Below are positions 24,883 through 34,216 of a stretch of DNA of 64,000 bases, in pieces; position 1 is the first letter of the stretch, and every line of letters starts with the position of its first letter. The stretch is from JAILLW01 sp045640525 (GTDB lineage Bacteria > Bacillota > Clostridia > Lachnospirales > Lachnospiraceae). The translations under genes were made by a program, and so were the position numbers. The stretch lies in assembly GCA_045640525.1 (NCBI GenBank), contig JAZUFE010000025.1, forward strand, positions 114,944 to 178,943. Direction: 5' to 3'. Under the pieces are notes generated by a model that did no database searches, was not told the origin of the DNA, and was given only the letters and a program-made list of their open reading frames with translations.

Positions 24883-27294
24883 CTATTTAAACACAACAAT
24901 TGTAACTCCGGCATCGCCTTCTCCGTACTCTCCGGATCTAAACGACGAAACATAACTAACCTTTTTCAAATATCTTTGTACTGCCGCACGCAAAGCACCG
25001 GTTCCTTTACCGTGTACCACTCTGACTTCCGGCAGATGACAAAGATAAGCATCGTCCAAATACTTGTCCAAAGAAGCCAATGCCTCATCCACCGTTTTTC
25101 CCAAAAGATTGATTTCAGACGAAATGCTGTATGCCTTAACATTTTTAATGGAATCGGAGCCACCCTTTGGTGCCGATGACTTGATGGCCGGCGTCTTGGG
25201 AGCTTCTTCGATTCTCACAAGATTACTCACTTTGGTCTGAGTTCTTAGGGCACCGCACATAACATAAACATTGCCCTTGGCATCCGGAAGAGAATTGACC
25301 GTTCCTTCCATTCCCATGGTGATTATCTTGACAGGATCGCCCACTTTCAGTTCTTCAGGCTTGATTTTGTGCTTATTGACAGCAGGTTCTGCCTTTATAG
25401 ACAGTTTATCATTCTTTGAATTAATAGCGCCACGTATTTTTTCACGTTCCTTCTCAAGATCTTTCATGGAAGCGCCGGGACCTGCCTTTTGAAAAACCCG
25501 TATGGTTTCATCAGCGGTTGCTTTGGCATCCTCCAGAATCTCTTTGGCCTTGGCATTTGCTTCACGCAATATTGCCTCTTTACGCAATTCAATCTTCTCG
25601 TTCTTGGCTGCAAGATTGTCCTGCAATTCCTTAATTCTTGCCTTGTATCCTGCTATATCTTCTTTATCTTTTTCGATGGTTACACGACTTGTCTCCAAAT
25701 CGGCAATCAAATCTTCAAACGATGTTTGACTGTCGTCTATCTGCGAAGAAGCCTTCTCAATAATTTTCTCCGATAATCCAAGTTTCTTGCTGATTGCAAA
25801 AGCATTGGATTTTCCGGGAATTCCTATCAGGAGTCTGTAAGTAGGAGACAGCGTTTCAACATCAAATTCGCAACAGGCATTTTCAACTTTATCCGTCGTA
25901 AGGGCATAGACCTTCAATTCGCTGTAGTGTGTCGTAGCCATCGTTCTTATTCCGCGTTGGTGAAGATGATCAAGAATTGCTATTGCAAGAGCCGCTCCCT
26001 CCGTCGGATCGGTTCCCGCACCGAGTTCATCAAAAAGACAAAGACTGTCTTTGTTGGCATATTTGAGAATTGTAACAATATTCTTCATGTGTGATGAAAA
26101 TGTCGACAAATTCTGCTCTATGCTCTGTTCATCACCTATATCCGCAAACACCTTGGTGAATATGCTAAGAACCGATCTGTCCAAAGCCGGAATATGAAGA
26201 CCCGCCTGACCCATAAGTGTAAGCAGACCAACCGTCTTCAACGATACCGTTTTACCTCCCGTATTCGGTCCCGTTATAACCAGCAAATCAAAATCCTCAC
26301 CAAGCATTATATCAATCGGAACAACCTTTTTAGGATCAAGCAGAGGATGACGACCTTTCCTTATCTTTATCTTATGCTCTTTGGAAAACATCGGTTTCGT
26401 TGCATTCATTTCAAGTGCAAGTCCTGCCTTGGCGAACACGAAATCAAGATGCGTCATTATACGCATATTCTCCGCAAGCTCCTGTGTATGCTCCGCACAC
26501 ATCAACGACAATTCGGAAAGAATAACCGCAATCTCTTCCTTCTCTTCTATCTCCAACTCTTTCAGTTCGTTGTTTAGATTAACCACTCCCTCCGGTTCGA
26601 TAAAGAAAGTCGATCCTGTAGATGACTGATCGTGTACCATGCCTTTGACAGAGGATTTGTATTCTGATTTGACAGGGATACAATAACGTCCGTCCCTTTG
26701 AGTTATTACGGCATCCTGCAGATACGTTCTGAAAGAGCCGTTAAGCATTGAGTTAAGTAAAGAATGTATCTTATCCTGTGCCAGCACCATGGAACGGCGT
26801 ATACTCTTTAGTTTGGGTGAAGCATCATCGGCAATTTCGTCTTCTGCCAATATGCACCGTCTTATTTCTTCCGAAACTTTTTTGAGGGGAATCAGATTCT
26901 CGAAGTATTCTTTAACGGAATCTTTGGTTGCGCTGACCTCAATTATGACACTGGTGTCATGTTCGTCATCATTCTGTCCGTAGCGCTTAATTCTGTCAAC
27001 ATTCTCCAAAAGGCCGGCAATATTCATCAATTCCGTTACGCCAAGACTTGCTCCGATTTCCAGACTCTTGATTGCGTATCCGATATCTTTGTTCCCGCCA
27101 AATGATGTACTCCCCCGTGAAATGAGCATTCCGAGGGCATCATAGGTTTCCTGCTGAGCCTTCTCGATTTTTTCGTATTCAGTGTCAGGCTCCAAAGATG
27201 CACACAATGCTCTGCCCGGATCCGAAGTTGCCTTGTCAACCAGTTTCTCTATGATTTTATTAAATTCAAGTGTTTCAAGTACCTTTTTATTCAT
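24883..27294 (-). CDS. mutS2: MutS2 / RqcU endonuclease-type ATPase with Smr domain
   Basis: 803 residues, normal for MutS2. It lacks the mismatch-recognition domain of MutS. The ABC-type ATPase has Walker A GPNTGGKT at 342-349 and Walker B LCLFDELGAGTDPTEGAAL. A long coiled coil follows (about 530-640). The C-terminal Smr domain has LLGKTVDEALASLDKYLDDA and VVHGKGTGALR. In Bacillus the protein acts at collided ribosomes and has been linked to recombination control. Its start overlaps the end of the DUF3737 gene by eight bases. Confidence 0.97.
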   Translation of the reverse strand: MNKKVLETLEFNKIIEKLVDKATSDPGRALCASLEPDTEYEKIEKAQQETYDALGMLISRGSTSFGGNKDIGYAIKSLEIGASLGVTELMNIAGLLENVDRIKRYGQNDDEHDTSVIIEVSATKDSVKEYFENLIPLKKVSEEIRRCILAEDEIADDASPKLKSIRRSMVLAQDKIHSLLNSMLNGSFRTYLQDAVITQRDGRYCIPVKSEYKSSVKGMVHDQSSTGSTFFIEPEGVVNLNNELKELEIEEKEEIAVILSELSLMCAEHTQELAENMRIMTHLDFVFAKAGLALEMNATKPMFSKEHKIKIRKGRHPLLDPKKVVPIDIMLGEDFDLLVITGPNTGGKTVSLKTVGLLTLMGQAGLHIPALDRSVLSIFTKVFADIGDEQSIEQNLSTFSSHMKNIVTILKYANKDSLCLFDELGAGTDPTEGAALAIAILDHLHQRGIRTMATTHYSELKVYALTTDKVENACCEFDVETLSPTYRLLIGIPGKSNAFAISKKLGLSEKIIEKASSQIDDSQTSFEDLIADLETSRVTIEKDKEDIAGYKARIKELQDNLAAKNEKIELRKEAILREANAKAKEILEDAKATADETIRVFQKAGPGASMKDLEKEREKIRGAINSKNDKLSIKAEPAVNKHKIKPEELKVGDPVKIITMGMEGTVNSLPDAKGNVYVMCGALRTQTKVSNLVRIEEAPKTPAIKSSAPKGGSDSIKNVKAYSISSEINLLGKTVDEALASLDKYLDDAYLCHLPEVRVVHGKGTGALRAAVQRYLKKVSYVSSFRSGEYGEGDAGVTIVVFK

Positions 27295-28132
27295 TTCTGA
27301 TAATAACCTGTCCGGTACAATCCATTACCGGATTGTCCGTAATAATTTCTCCTACGCTGTCAGCCGTGATTGTACCCTTGGCCGGATTCTTGATTGAATC
27401 AATATGTCCTATAACATCAGCCTCGACTTCGGAATACTCAAACGAAAGATCGCATTCTTCCATTGTACAATCAATAAGCTTTAGGTTCTTACAATAACAA
27501 AGAGGTTGTGTTCCTATGATTTTACAGTTAATCAAAGTCAGACCTTCCGAAAACCATGCAAGGTATTCACCTTTAACAACACTGTTTCTGACTGTTATAT
27601 TTTTGGAATGCCAAAAAGCATCCTTGGTATCCAAATTCGAATTTTCTATAGTGAGATTTTCTATATACTGGAAGGAATACTTGCCCTTCATGGAAACATT
27701 CTTAAGGCAAATATTCTTACAATCCAAAAACAGATATTCCGATTCGATTTTAGAATCAACGAGTTCTATATCGGAACATTTCCAACCGAATTCCGGCGAA
27801 ACTATTTTTGAATCCGTAATCTTGATTCTGTGGCACTCACGCAGCGCTTTAATTCCGCCAAGGTTTGAATTGCTTATCACTCCGTCATCCGCATACCACA
27901 ATGCCGCACGGCAGGTGTCAGTCATGGAAATATTCTCTGCTGTAAATTTCTTGGTATGCCAAAACGGATATCTTAGCTTAAATGCACAATCAATAACTTC
28001 TATATTCTTTGATTCCTTAAGTGCAGACTCGCCGTCTGCCGGGCCTTCAAATCGGCAATTCTTAACCTGAGTATTTGTAATATTGTAAAGGGCTCTCTCT
28101 TCATCGAAAACCTGATTTTCTATCAATTCCAT
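27287..28132 (-). CDS. DUF3737 family beta-helix protein
   Basis: 281 residues from the ATG at 28132 (AGAGGT six bases upstream); the longer frame starting at 28153 has a poorer site. The whole protein is a run of about 20-residue repeats with the pattern 'N-hydrophobic-x-hydrophobic-x-(N/D)-C/S-x-hydrophobic', as in SKNIEVIDCAFKLRYPFWH and SKNITVRNSVVKGEYLAW, predicting a right-handed beta-helix. No catalytic residues are evident. DUF3737 is common in gut Firmicutes and has no known role. It heads the mutS2 operon. Confidence 0.82.
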   Translation of the reverse strand: MELIENQVFDEERALYNITNTQVKNCRFEGPADGESALKESKNIEVIDCAFKLRYPFWHTKKFTAENISMTDTCRAALWYADDGVISNSNLGGIKALRECHRIKITDSKIVSPEFGWKCSDIELVDSKIESEYLFLDCKNICLKNVSMKGKYSFQYIENLTIENSNLDTKDAFWHSKNITVRNSVVKGEYLAWFSEGLTLINCKIIGTQPLCYCKNLKLIDCTMEECDLSFEYSEVEADVIGHIDSIKNPAKGTITADSVGEIITDNPVMDCTGQVIIRNE

Positions 28133-28195
28133 CTTTTTACCTCTTGTCAGCATTTCTTCCGAATAAATATATCACATACACCGCAGGTTTTGAAG

Positions 28196-28204
28196 TGCTA
28201 TAAT
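28196..28204 (+). promoter_or_regulatory. Extended -10 promoter of the GH43 gene
   Basis: TGCTATAAT is a perfect extended -10, about 22 bases before the ATG at 28226. The -35 is weak. Confidence 0.55.
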
Positions 28205-28225
28205 GGTACCGAAAAGGAGCGTTTC

Positions 28226-29719
28226 ATGAATACAAATCCCATAATACAACTCGATTTTCCCGACCCCGATGTCATCAGAGTCGAAAATGTATATTACATG
28301 ATCAGTACTACCATGCACTTTTTCCCCGGCGGTCAGATTCTTAAATCTTACGACCTGATTCATTGGGAACATGCGGCGTATGTCTTTGATACCCTTGACG
28401 GTACACCCGCTCAGAAATTGGAAGATGGTACAAACATATACGGTAAAGGCATGTGGGCAGCATCTCTTAGGTATCACAGGGGAACATTTTATGTTGTCTT
28501 CGTATGCAATGATACCCACAAAACATATCTTTACCGCTCCGATTGTATAGAAGGACCCTGGACCAAAAGCTACATTGAGGGCTTCTACCATGATTGCTCA
28601 TTATTATTTGACGATGATGAGAGAATTTATCTTGTCCACGGCAACCGCGAAATATATCTGACCGAGCTTAACAGCAGTATGACCGGTCCGAAATTCGGAG
28701 GAATCAATAAGCTCATAGTTAAAGACTCCGACCAAACTCCTTTGGGATATGAAGGCTCGCATTTATATAAAATCAACAACCGATACTATCTGTTCCTTAT
28801 ACACAGTCTCGAGAGCAGATGGTTCAGAACACAGGCATGCTTCGTTTCTGATAGAATCGACGGTGATTATGTCGGCAAAGATATACTGATTGACGACATG
28901 GGATATTGCAACCAGGGCATAGCCCAGGGAGGTATTGTCGATACCCCCGACGGCGATTATTACGCCGTTCTTTTTCAGGACCGTGGGGCTGTGGGAAGAA
29001 TACCTGTTTTAATTCCGATGGAATTTGAAGAAGGGTTTGTACATCTTTTGGATAAAGATATGCGCAATCCCAAAACCAAAAATCTTAACCCCGGTTATAT
29101 ATATGCTCCACTCAGTTCTTCCGATGATTTTAAAGAAGGCGGAACATCTTTCGGACTAAAATCCGTATGGCAATTCAACCATGAGCCAAATACGGAACTG
29201 TTCAGTCAAAATACAAATATCGGTTGTCTGAGTATCAAAACCGACCGTTCTGTCGACAGTCTGCCCAAGGCGCATAATATTGTAACGCAACGCTTGTTTT
29301 GGCCGACGACCCATGCAGAAGTTACTTTGGATGCTTCCAACCTCAATGACGGGGACTATGCGGGATTATGTGTCCTTCAGGGTGCTTACGGTTTCGTCGG
29401 AGTGCATAACGAGAACGGAAAGCTCTTTCTTGAAATGCATTCGAACGAATCTATGGAGGCTCAGATGATGTCATATACTTATCAAGAATCCGTAAAAGAA
29501 AAAATTGAACTTAAAGATTCAACAGTCCGACTGTATTTTGATGCCGATTTCGATAACATGAACGATACTGTAAGGTTCAATCTCGGTCCCTCACACAATA
29601 TGTACTTTAAGTTGGATCATTTCTCAGGTAATCGTGTCGGACTTTTCATATATTCAACCAAAAAAGCGGGTGGAAGTGCAACCTTCACCCACTTTGTTTT
29701 GAATAACAATATCAATTAA
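28226..29719 (+). CDS. Glycoside hydrolase family 43 (beta-xylosidase/arabinofuranosidase type)
   Basis: 497 residues from the ATG at 28226, preceded by AAAAGGAG; the longer frame has no such site. The five-bladed propeller signature starts with LDFPDPDVIRVENVYYMISTT; the general base should be Asp13. TPLGYEGSHLYK holds the likely general acid Glu. The C-terminal part (about 330-497) is a beta-sandwich with AEVTLDASNLNDGDYAGLCVLQ, as in two-domain GH43 enzymes of the xylosidase-like subfamilies. No signal peptide, so it acts on imported oligosaccharides. It converges on the mannan locus and may serve a different hemicellulose. Confidence 0.87.
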   Translation: MNTNPIIQLDFPDPDVIRVENVYYMISTTMHFFPGGQILKSYDLIHWEHAAYVFDTLDGTPAQKLEDGTNIYGKGMWAASLRYHRGTFYVVFVCNDTHKTYLYRSDCIEGPWTKSYIEGFYHDCSLLFDDDERIYLVHGNREIYLTELNSSMTGPKFGGINKLIVKDSDQTPLGYEGSHLYKINNRYYLFLIHSLESRWFRTQACFVSDRIDGDYVGKDILIDDMGYCNQGIAQGGIVDTPDGDYYAVLFQDRGAVGRIPVLIPMEFEEGFVHLLDKDMRNPKTKNLNPGYIYAPLSSSDDFKEGGTSFGLKSVWQFNHEPNTELFSQNTNIGCLSIKTDRSVDSLPKAHNIVTQRLFWPTTHAEVTLDASNLNDGDYAGLCVLQGAYGFVGVHNENGKLFLEMHSNESMEAQMMSYTYQESVKEKIELKDSTVRLYFDADFDNMNDTVRFNLGPSHNMYFKLDHFSGNRVGLFIYSTKKAGGSATFTHFVLNNNIN

Positions 29720-29721
29720 GC

Positions 29722-32031
29722 TTACAACGAAGAAGCTATAATACTCATTTCGCCGCGCATCTGAACCGTATCCGTTCCTGCCGGTATTATGAAAGACAAA
29801 CCTTTCTTAACCATATTTCCGTTGACTATTCCGCAACCGTCGATAACCGTCATCAGCATGAACGGCTTATCCATGTCAAATTCCATAGGAAGCGTAACAT
29901 CCACTTTCCATACAGAGAAAAATTCGCATTTAACAAGTTCATTAAACGTATTTTTCGGAAGATTCATGTCTTCTGTATGAAGTACATCCTTTTCACAGAA
30001 CAAATCCGGTGCATTGATTACATCCAAACTCTTTTCGATATGAAGCTCTCTTGGCTTACCGTCCTTAAGTCTGTCATAATCATATACTCTGTAGGTAATA
30101 TCCGAATTCTGCTGAATTTCAAGAATCTGAATACCCGCACCTATTGAGTGAATTGTTCCGGGATCAATTTTCAAAAAATCTCCGCGCTTAACCGGAATTT
30201 CCTTCAAAAATTCATTCCAGCGACCTTCATTGATCACAGATGCCAATTCTTCTTTGCTTTTGGCATGATGACCTACAACAAGTTTGGCACCTTCTTTAGC
30301 ATCAAGTATGTACCAACATTCTGTCTTACCGAATGAACCGTTCTCATTTTCTTTGGCATACTTATCATCCGGATGAACCTGTATACTGAGGTTCTCTCTT
30401 GCATCAATAATTTTGGAAAGAAGCGGAAATCTGTCATACTCGGTATGTCCGAACAACTCCGGATATGCCTTCCAAACTTCCGATAAAGTCATTCCCTGAT
30501 AGAATGTATCTTTGAGTACACAGTCTCCGTGCGGATGCGCAGAAACTCCCCAACATTCTCCGGTATGCTCTCCGGGAATATCAAATCCCCATTCAGTTTT
30601 AAGATTATTACCTCCCCAAATCTGTTCCTTAAATACAGGATTTAAGAACAGAACTTGTCTTGGCTTAACATTAATACTCAAATTAGCTCCGTTAGACATA
30701 ATAACTTCACTATACCAATATGCCGAGTCTTTTACAATCCTTTGCTGGGTCAAAAAATCAACATACACTATACCGAAGCGTTCCGTATAGCCTTTATCCC
30801 ATTCAAAATTGTCAAGGAAAGTCCATAGGAAATAGCCTCGCAAATCCACTCCTTCATCATTTGCTTTTTGAAGTGCGGAAATATACGAATCAAGAAAATC
30901 CCGTCTGTTCGGATCATGTACCTTACCGTCGGCAGATATATCATCATGACAGCTCATACCGTTTTCTGTTATATACAAAGGCATCTGATACCTTTCATAC
31001 AACATTTTCACTCCCCAATAGAAGCAATCGGGAGTAACAGGCCATGAAGCCGCCGTTTTGGAACATCCCATCGGTCTTTGAACAAACTCGGGTTCGTTGT
31101 CCTTTCCTTGTCGAATCAAATAACCATTGTAAATATTTTGTCCCATAAAATCAAGCGGTTGATGAATAAGCTCCATATCTTCCTTGGTTATTTCGGGAAG
31201 ATATTCCGCAAATTTCTTCAATCCTTCTTCCGGATATTTTCCCAAGAATACAGGATCATTGAACCAAGATACGTTCCAAGTCCAGTTATCCATCGGATTG
31301 TAGAAACCAAACAGTACCTTTCTTGCAGCTTCAATATCTTCAGGCTTGGAGGTTTCGGGATATGCCATACCACAGGTAGGTGCATAACCGACCTTAATCG
31401 GTCTTTTGGCATATTTTCTTAAATTAATAACTGCTTTTCCGTGAGCTTTGAGAGCATTATGTGCAATTTGGAACACATCTTTATATGGAAGATTAAGACC
31501 GGGGGCATGCCATCCCGACATATATCCAATACCTACAAAACATTCAGGTTCGTTAAGCGTGATGAAATTTTCGCAAATATCCGAGAAATTTTCTGCAACA
31601 ACTTGGGCATAATATCCGAACCATTCCACAACATCTTCATTAAGCCAGCCGCCTCGATCTTCCAATGCCTGCGGAAATTCCCAATGATACATTGTAAGGA
31701 ACGGCTCTATACCGTTCTTCTTCATTTCCGTAATCATATCTCTGTAGAGTTTAACTGCCTTTTGATTGACCTCACCCGTACCGTCAGGTATAAGACGAGC
31801 CCAGCTTATCGAGAAACGGTATGCTTTAATATTCAGCATACTCATCAATTTATAGTCATCTTTGTATCTGTGCATGTGATCGCAGCTTACCCGTGCGTCA
31901 TATCCGTCCGGAGTATGTCCTTCGGCAATGAATTTGTCCCAAATCATTGCGCCTGCACCGTCTCCTTCCTCTCTTCCTTCCACCTGATATGCACTTGCTG
32001 CGACTCCCCACACAAAGTCATCTCTGAACAT
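29722..32031 (-). CDS. Fusion of GH1 beta-glycosidase and type I mannose-6-phosphate isomerase
   Basis: 769 residues. Residues 1-450 are a complete GH1 domain with acid/base Glu161 (LNEPECF) and nucleophile Glu356 (YITENGMS), ending in the typical YWYSEVIMSNGANL. Residues about 456-769 are a ManA domain beginning FLNPVFKEQIWGG, with metal-site phrases LSIQVHPDD, KTECWYIL and PGTIHSIGAG. The two are joined with only a few residues between. Both catalytic sets look intact. The protein would release a terminal hexose (beta-mannoside or beta-glucoside) and convert mannose 6-phosphate to fructose 6-phosphate. No signal peptide. It is the last gene of the mannan operon, 19 bases after the esterase gene. 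Confidence 0.9.
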   Translation of the reverse strand: MFRDDFVWGVAASAYQVEGREEGDGAGAMIWDKFIAEGHTPDGYDARVSCDHMHRYKDDYKLMSMLNIKAYRFSISWARLIPDGTGEVNQKAVKLYRDMITEMKKNGIEPFLTMYHWEFPQALEDRGGWLNEDVVEWFGYYAQVVAENFSDICENFITLNEPECFVGIGYMSGWHAPGLNLPYKDVFQIAHNALKAHGKAVINLRKYAKRPIKVGYAPTCGMAYPETSKPEDIEAARKVLFGFYNPMDNWTWNVSWFNDPVFLGKYPEEGLKKFAEYLPEITKEDMELIHQPLDFMGQNIYNGYLIRQGKDNEPEFVQRPMGCSKTAASWPVTPDCFYWGVKMLYERYQMPLYITENGMSCHDDISADGKVHDPNRRDFLDSYISALQKANDEGVDLRGYFLWTFLDNFEWDKGYTERFGIVYVDFLTQQRIVKDSAYWYSEVIMSNGANLSINVKPRQVLFLNPVFKEQIWGGNNLKTEWGFDIPGEHTGECWGVSAHPHGDCVLKDTFYQGMTLSEVWKAYPELFGHTEYDRFPLLSKIIDARENLSIQVHPDDKYAKENENGSFGKTECWYILDAKEGAKLVVGHHAKSKEELASVINEGRWNEFLKEIPVKRGDFLKIDPGTIHSIGAGIQILEIQQNSDITYRVYDYDRLKDGKPRELHIEKSLDVINAPDLFCEKDVLHTEDMNLPKNTFNELVKCEFFSVWKVDVTLPMEFDMDKPFMLMTVIDGCGIVNGNMVKKGLSFIIPAGTDTVQMRGEMSIIASSL

Positions 32032-32050
32032 ATTTTCAATCCTCTTTCAA

Positions 32051-33175
32051 TTACCTGCTTGCTATGACACTTACCAAATAGAAAGGAACTTTATCGTCCT
32101 CATGTGTCGTAGTAATCGTTATCCTAATACTGTGCTTTCCGTACGGAAGATTTCTTCCTGCGGTTTCAATGTATAAGCAGTCACCCCAGGTCTCATCGAA
32201 ATTCGAATCCAACACTATGGGATTACTCTCATCGTTATCTATTACAGCCATCGCAATCGGTGACGGCAGATTAATCGTCTTCTTGTATTGGACGGCAAGT
32301 CCCGTACATTCCGCTTCTATTAAAATAGAATCGCCTACATTCGAAGCCGTAAACCCTCCGCTGTATATATCAAGAAAATCGGATTTGGTATGTGTATCCG
32401 GCTTAAACCCCCGTAATACTACCTCATTACCGTTCGTATTCATGTTGTAATTCTTAATGCGTACGGAATTCTCATATGCATTTGGAGTTATCGGATCGGG
32501 TATTTCAAATTTATTTGTGACATTAATGTCACTTTCATCGAGGCTGTTGTATATTTCCTCGAGTGTATAAATAATCACATCCGCAACAAGTCTATGGCCT
32601 GCATCATTCGGATGCAGCATATCGGGGGAGATACGTTTACTATTGATTTCTCCGTTTTGAATTGCAGACCATATTGTTGCTTTCATACTAACCATCGGAA
32701 CATCATAGTGTTTCGCGATGGTAAGATGCACTTTTTCCGCACTTTTACCCGAGTCGAACCATGCGTTGTTCATAAGCAAAAGTGCCGGGTTATTCGGATC
32801 TTTAAGAATTGTTCTGACAAGACCCTCGTACGTTTCTTCGAAGAACTCATCGTCTTCATCATTAACCGCGAATTCCGTAAGTATGAAATCGGGTTTGTAC
32901 TCAAGAACATGGGCTTTAACTCTGGAAACTCCAAACTGTGATGTTGTTCCGCCGATTCCGGCATTAATCATCGTAATTTTGGCCGAAGAAAACTTTGAAA
33001 CCCACCATTGATGAACAAGACTTGCATAGCAATTCTCCTGCTTCGTCGAAAGGCTTCCCTGAGTTATGGAACCACCCAAAAAGGCAATTACCGTATCCTC
33101 TCCTCTTTTGGCTTTCTTCATTACAGCCTTAATTTGATTTAGATTTCCTTGGTTAATAAGCCCGTTTTTGTTCAT
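32051..33175 (-). CDS. SGNH-type carbohydrate esterase (CE17-like, two domains)
   Basis: 374 residues, no signal peptide. The SGNH hydrolase domain (about 1-210) has the nucleophile in FLGGSITQGS, the oxyanion Gly in NAGIGGTTS, Asn in FAVNDEDD, and the Asp-His pair in SPDMLHPNDAGH. The C-terminal domain (about 225-374) is a beta-sandwich. The same two-domain plan and gene setting occur in the Roseburia intestinalis mannan esterase RiCE17, so removal of acetyl groups from imported mannooligosaccharides is the likely role. The CE17 assignment is from memory of that locus and untested here. Confidence 0.8.
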   Translation of the reverse strand: MNKNGLINQGNLNQIKAVMKKAKRGEDTVIAFLGGSITQGSLSTKQENCYASLVHQWWVSKFSSAKITMINAGIGGTTSQFGVSRVKAHVLEYKPDFILTEFAVNDEDDEFFEETYEGLVRTILKDPNNPALLLMNNAWFDSGKSAEKVHLTIAKHYDVPMVSMKATIWSAIQNGEINSKRISPDMLHPNDAGHRLVADVIIYTLEEIYNSLDESDINVTNKFEIPDPITPNAYENSVRIKNYNMNTNGNEVVLRGFKPDTHTKSDFLDIYSGGFTASNVGDSILIEAECTGLAVQYKKTINLPSPIAMAVIDNDESNPIVLDSNFDETWGDCLYIETAGRNLPYGKHSIRITITTTHEDDKVPFYLVSVIASR

Positions 33176-33177
33176 AA

Positions 33178-34200
33178 CTATCTGATACCTATCTCTTTAT
33201 CCTGCTCGGTTAAAACAGAATGTTCCTTAATGTAATCCACAATCTCATCGAAATAGCAGAAAGCCAGTCCGACTACACTGTCAGCCGCTCCGTAATAAAG
33301 AGCTATCTTACCTGATTCCGGATCGTGAATTGTGGCGCAGGGGAATACAACATTCGGAACGAATCCTCTCTCCTCGTATGATGCTTCGGGAGTGAGTATG
33401 AAATTTTCACAACGATACTTAACAATTGAAGGATTTTCAAGATCGAGAATGGCTCCTCCGATTGAATATACGAATCCGTTACATGTGCTGCTTACTCCGT
33501 GATAGAACAAAAGCCATCCTTCCGAAGTTTCAATAGGAGCAGCGCCTCCGCCAATCTTAACAGACTCCCACCACTCGGAGCCCTTACTCATTACGTGACG
33601 ATGCTTTCCCCAATATGTCATGTCGGGACTTTCCGACAGGAAAATATCACCGAAAGGTGTGTGTCCCGAATCCGAAGGACGCGAAAGCATCACGAAATTT
33701 CCGTTGATTTTTCTGGGGAACAAAACAGCATTTCTGTTGAACGGAATGAATGGATTCTCAATTCTTGTGAAAGTTTTGAAATCCGTTGTCTTGGCTATTC
33801 CTATTGATGCACCGTAGAAATCACCGCACCAGATAATGTAGTATGTATCTTCCACCTTAACCAGTCTGGGATCATATGCGTATCTTGGCATATACGGCTT
33901 ACCGTTTTCATCGGTAAACTGAACCTTATTCGGTTCGATATCCCAATGAATGGCATCCTTTGAATGTCCCAAATATACATAAGGTATTCCGTTGGTCTGT
34001 TCACCTCTGAATACTCCGATGAACTCATCCTTATACGGCATTACCGCACTGTTAAATATTCTGGCAACCCCTTCAATCGGATTGCGATCAATAATGGGAT
34101 TTTCGGAATATCTCCAAATCGGTGCGCCTTTAATTCCTTCGGGTTTTTCCTGCCACGGTACATTAGGTACTGCAGGAGCTATCATCTTAATATCACTCAT
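33178..34200 (-). CDS. GH130 phosphorylase, beta-1,4-mannooligosaccharide type
   Basis: 340 residues from the ATG at 34200 (AAGGAG upstream); a longer upstream frame overlaps the preceding gene and is unlikely. The family propeller has RIFNSAVMPYKDEFIGVFRGEQ, YAYDPRLVKVEDTYYIIWCGDFYG and the general-acid region around YDPR. Length and the short N-terminus fit GH130 subfamily 2, which phosphorolyses mannooligosaccharides to mannose 1-phosphate. It sits 16 bases after the other GH130 gene, as in the Roseburia mannan locus. The subfamily call is less certain than the family. Confidence 0.87.
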   Translation of the reverse strand: MSDIKMIAPAVPNVPWQEKPEGIKGAPIWRYSENPIIDRNPIEGVARIFNSAVMPYKDEFIGVFRGEQTNGIPYVYLGHSKDAIHWDIEPNKVQFTDENGKPYMPRYAYDPRLVKVEDTYYIIWCGDFYGASIGIAKTTDFKTFTRIENPFIPFNRNAVLFPRKINGNFVMLSRPSDSGHTPFGDIFLSESPDMTYWGKHRHVMSKGSEWWESVKIGGGAAPIETSEGWLLFYHGVSSTCNGFVYSIGGAILDLENPSIVKYRCENFILTPEASYEERGFVPNVVFPCATIHDPESGKIALYYGAADSVVGLAFCYFDEIVDYIKEHSVLTEQDKEIGIR

Positions 34201-34216
34201 TGTCGGTCTCCTTATA

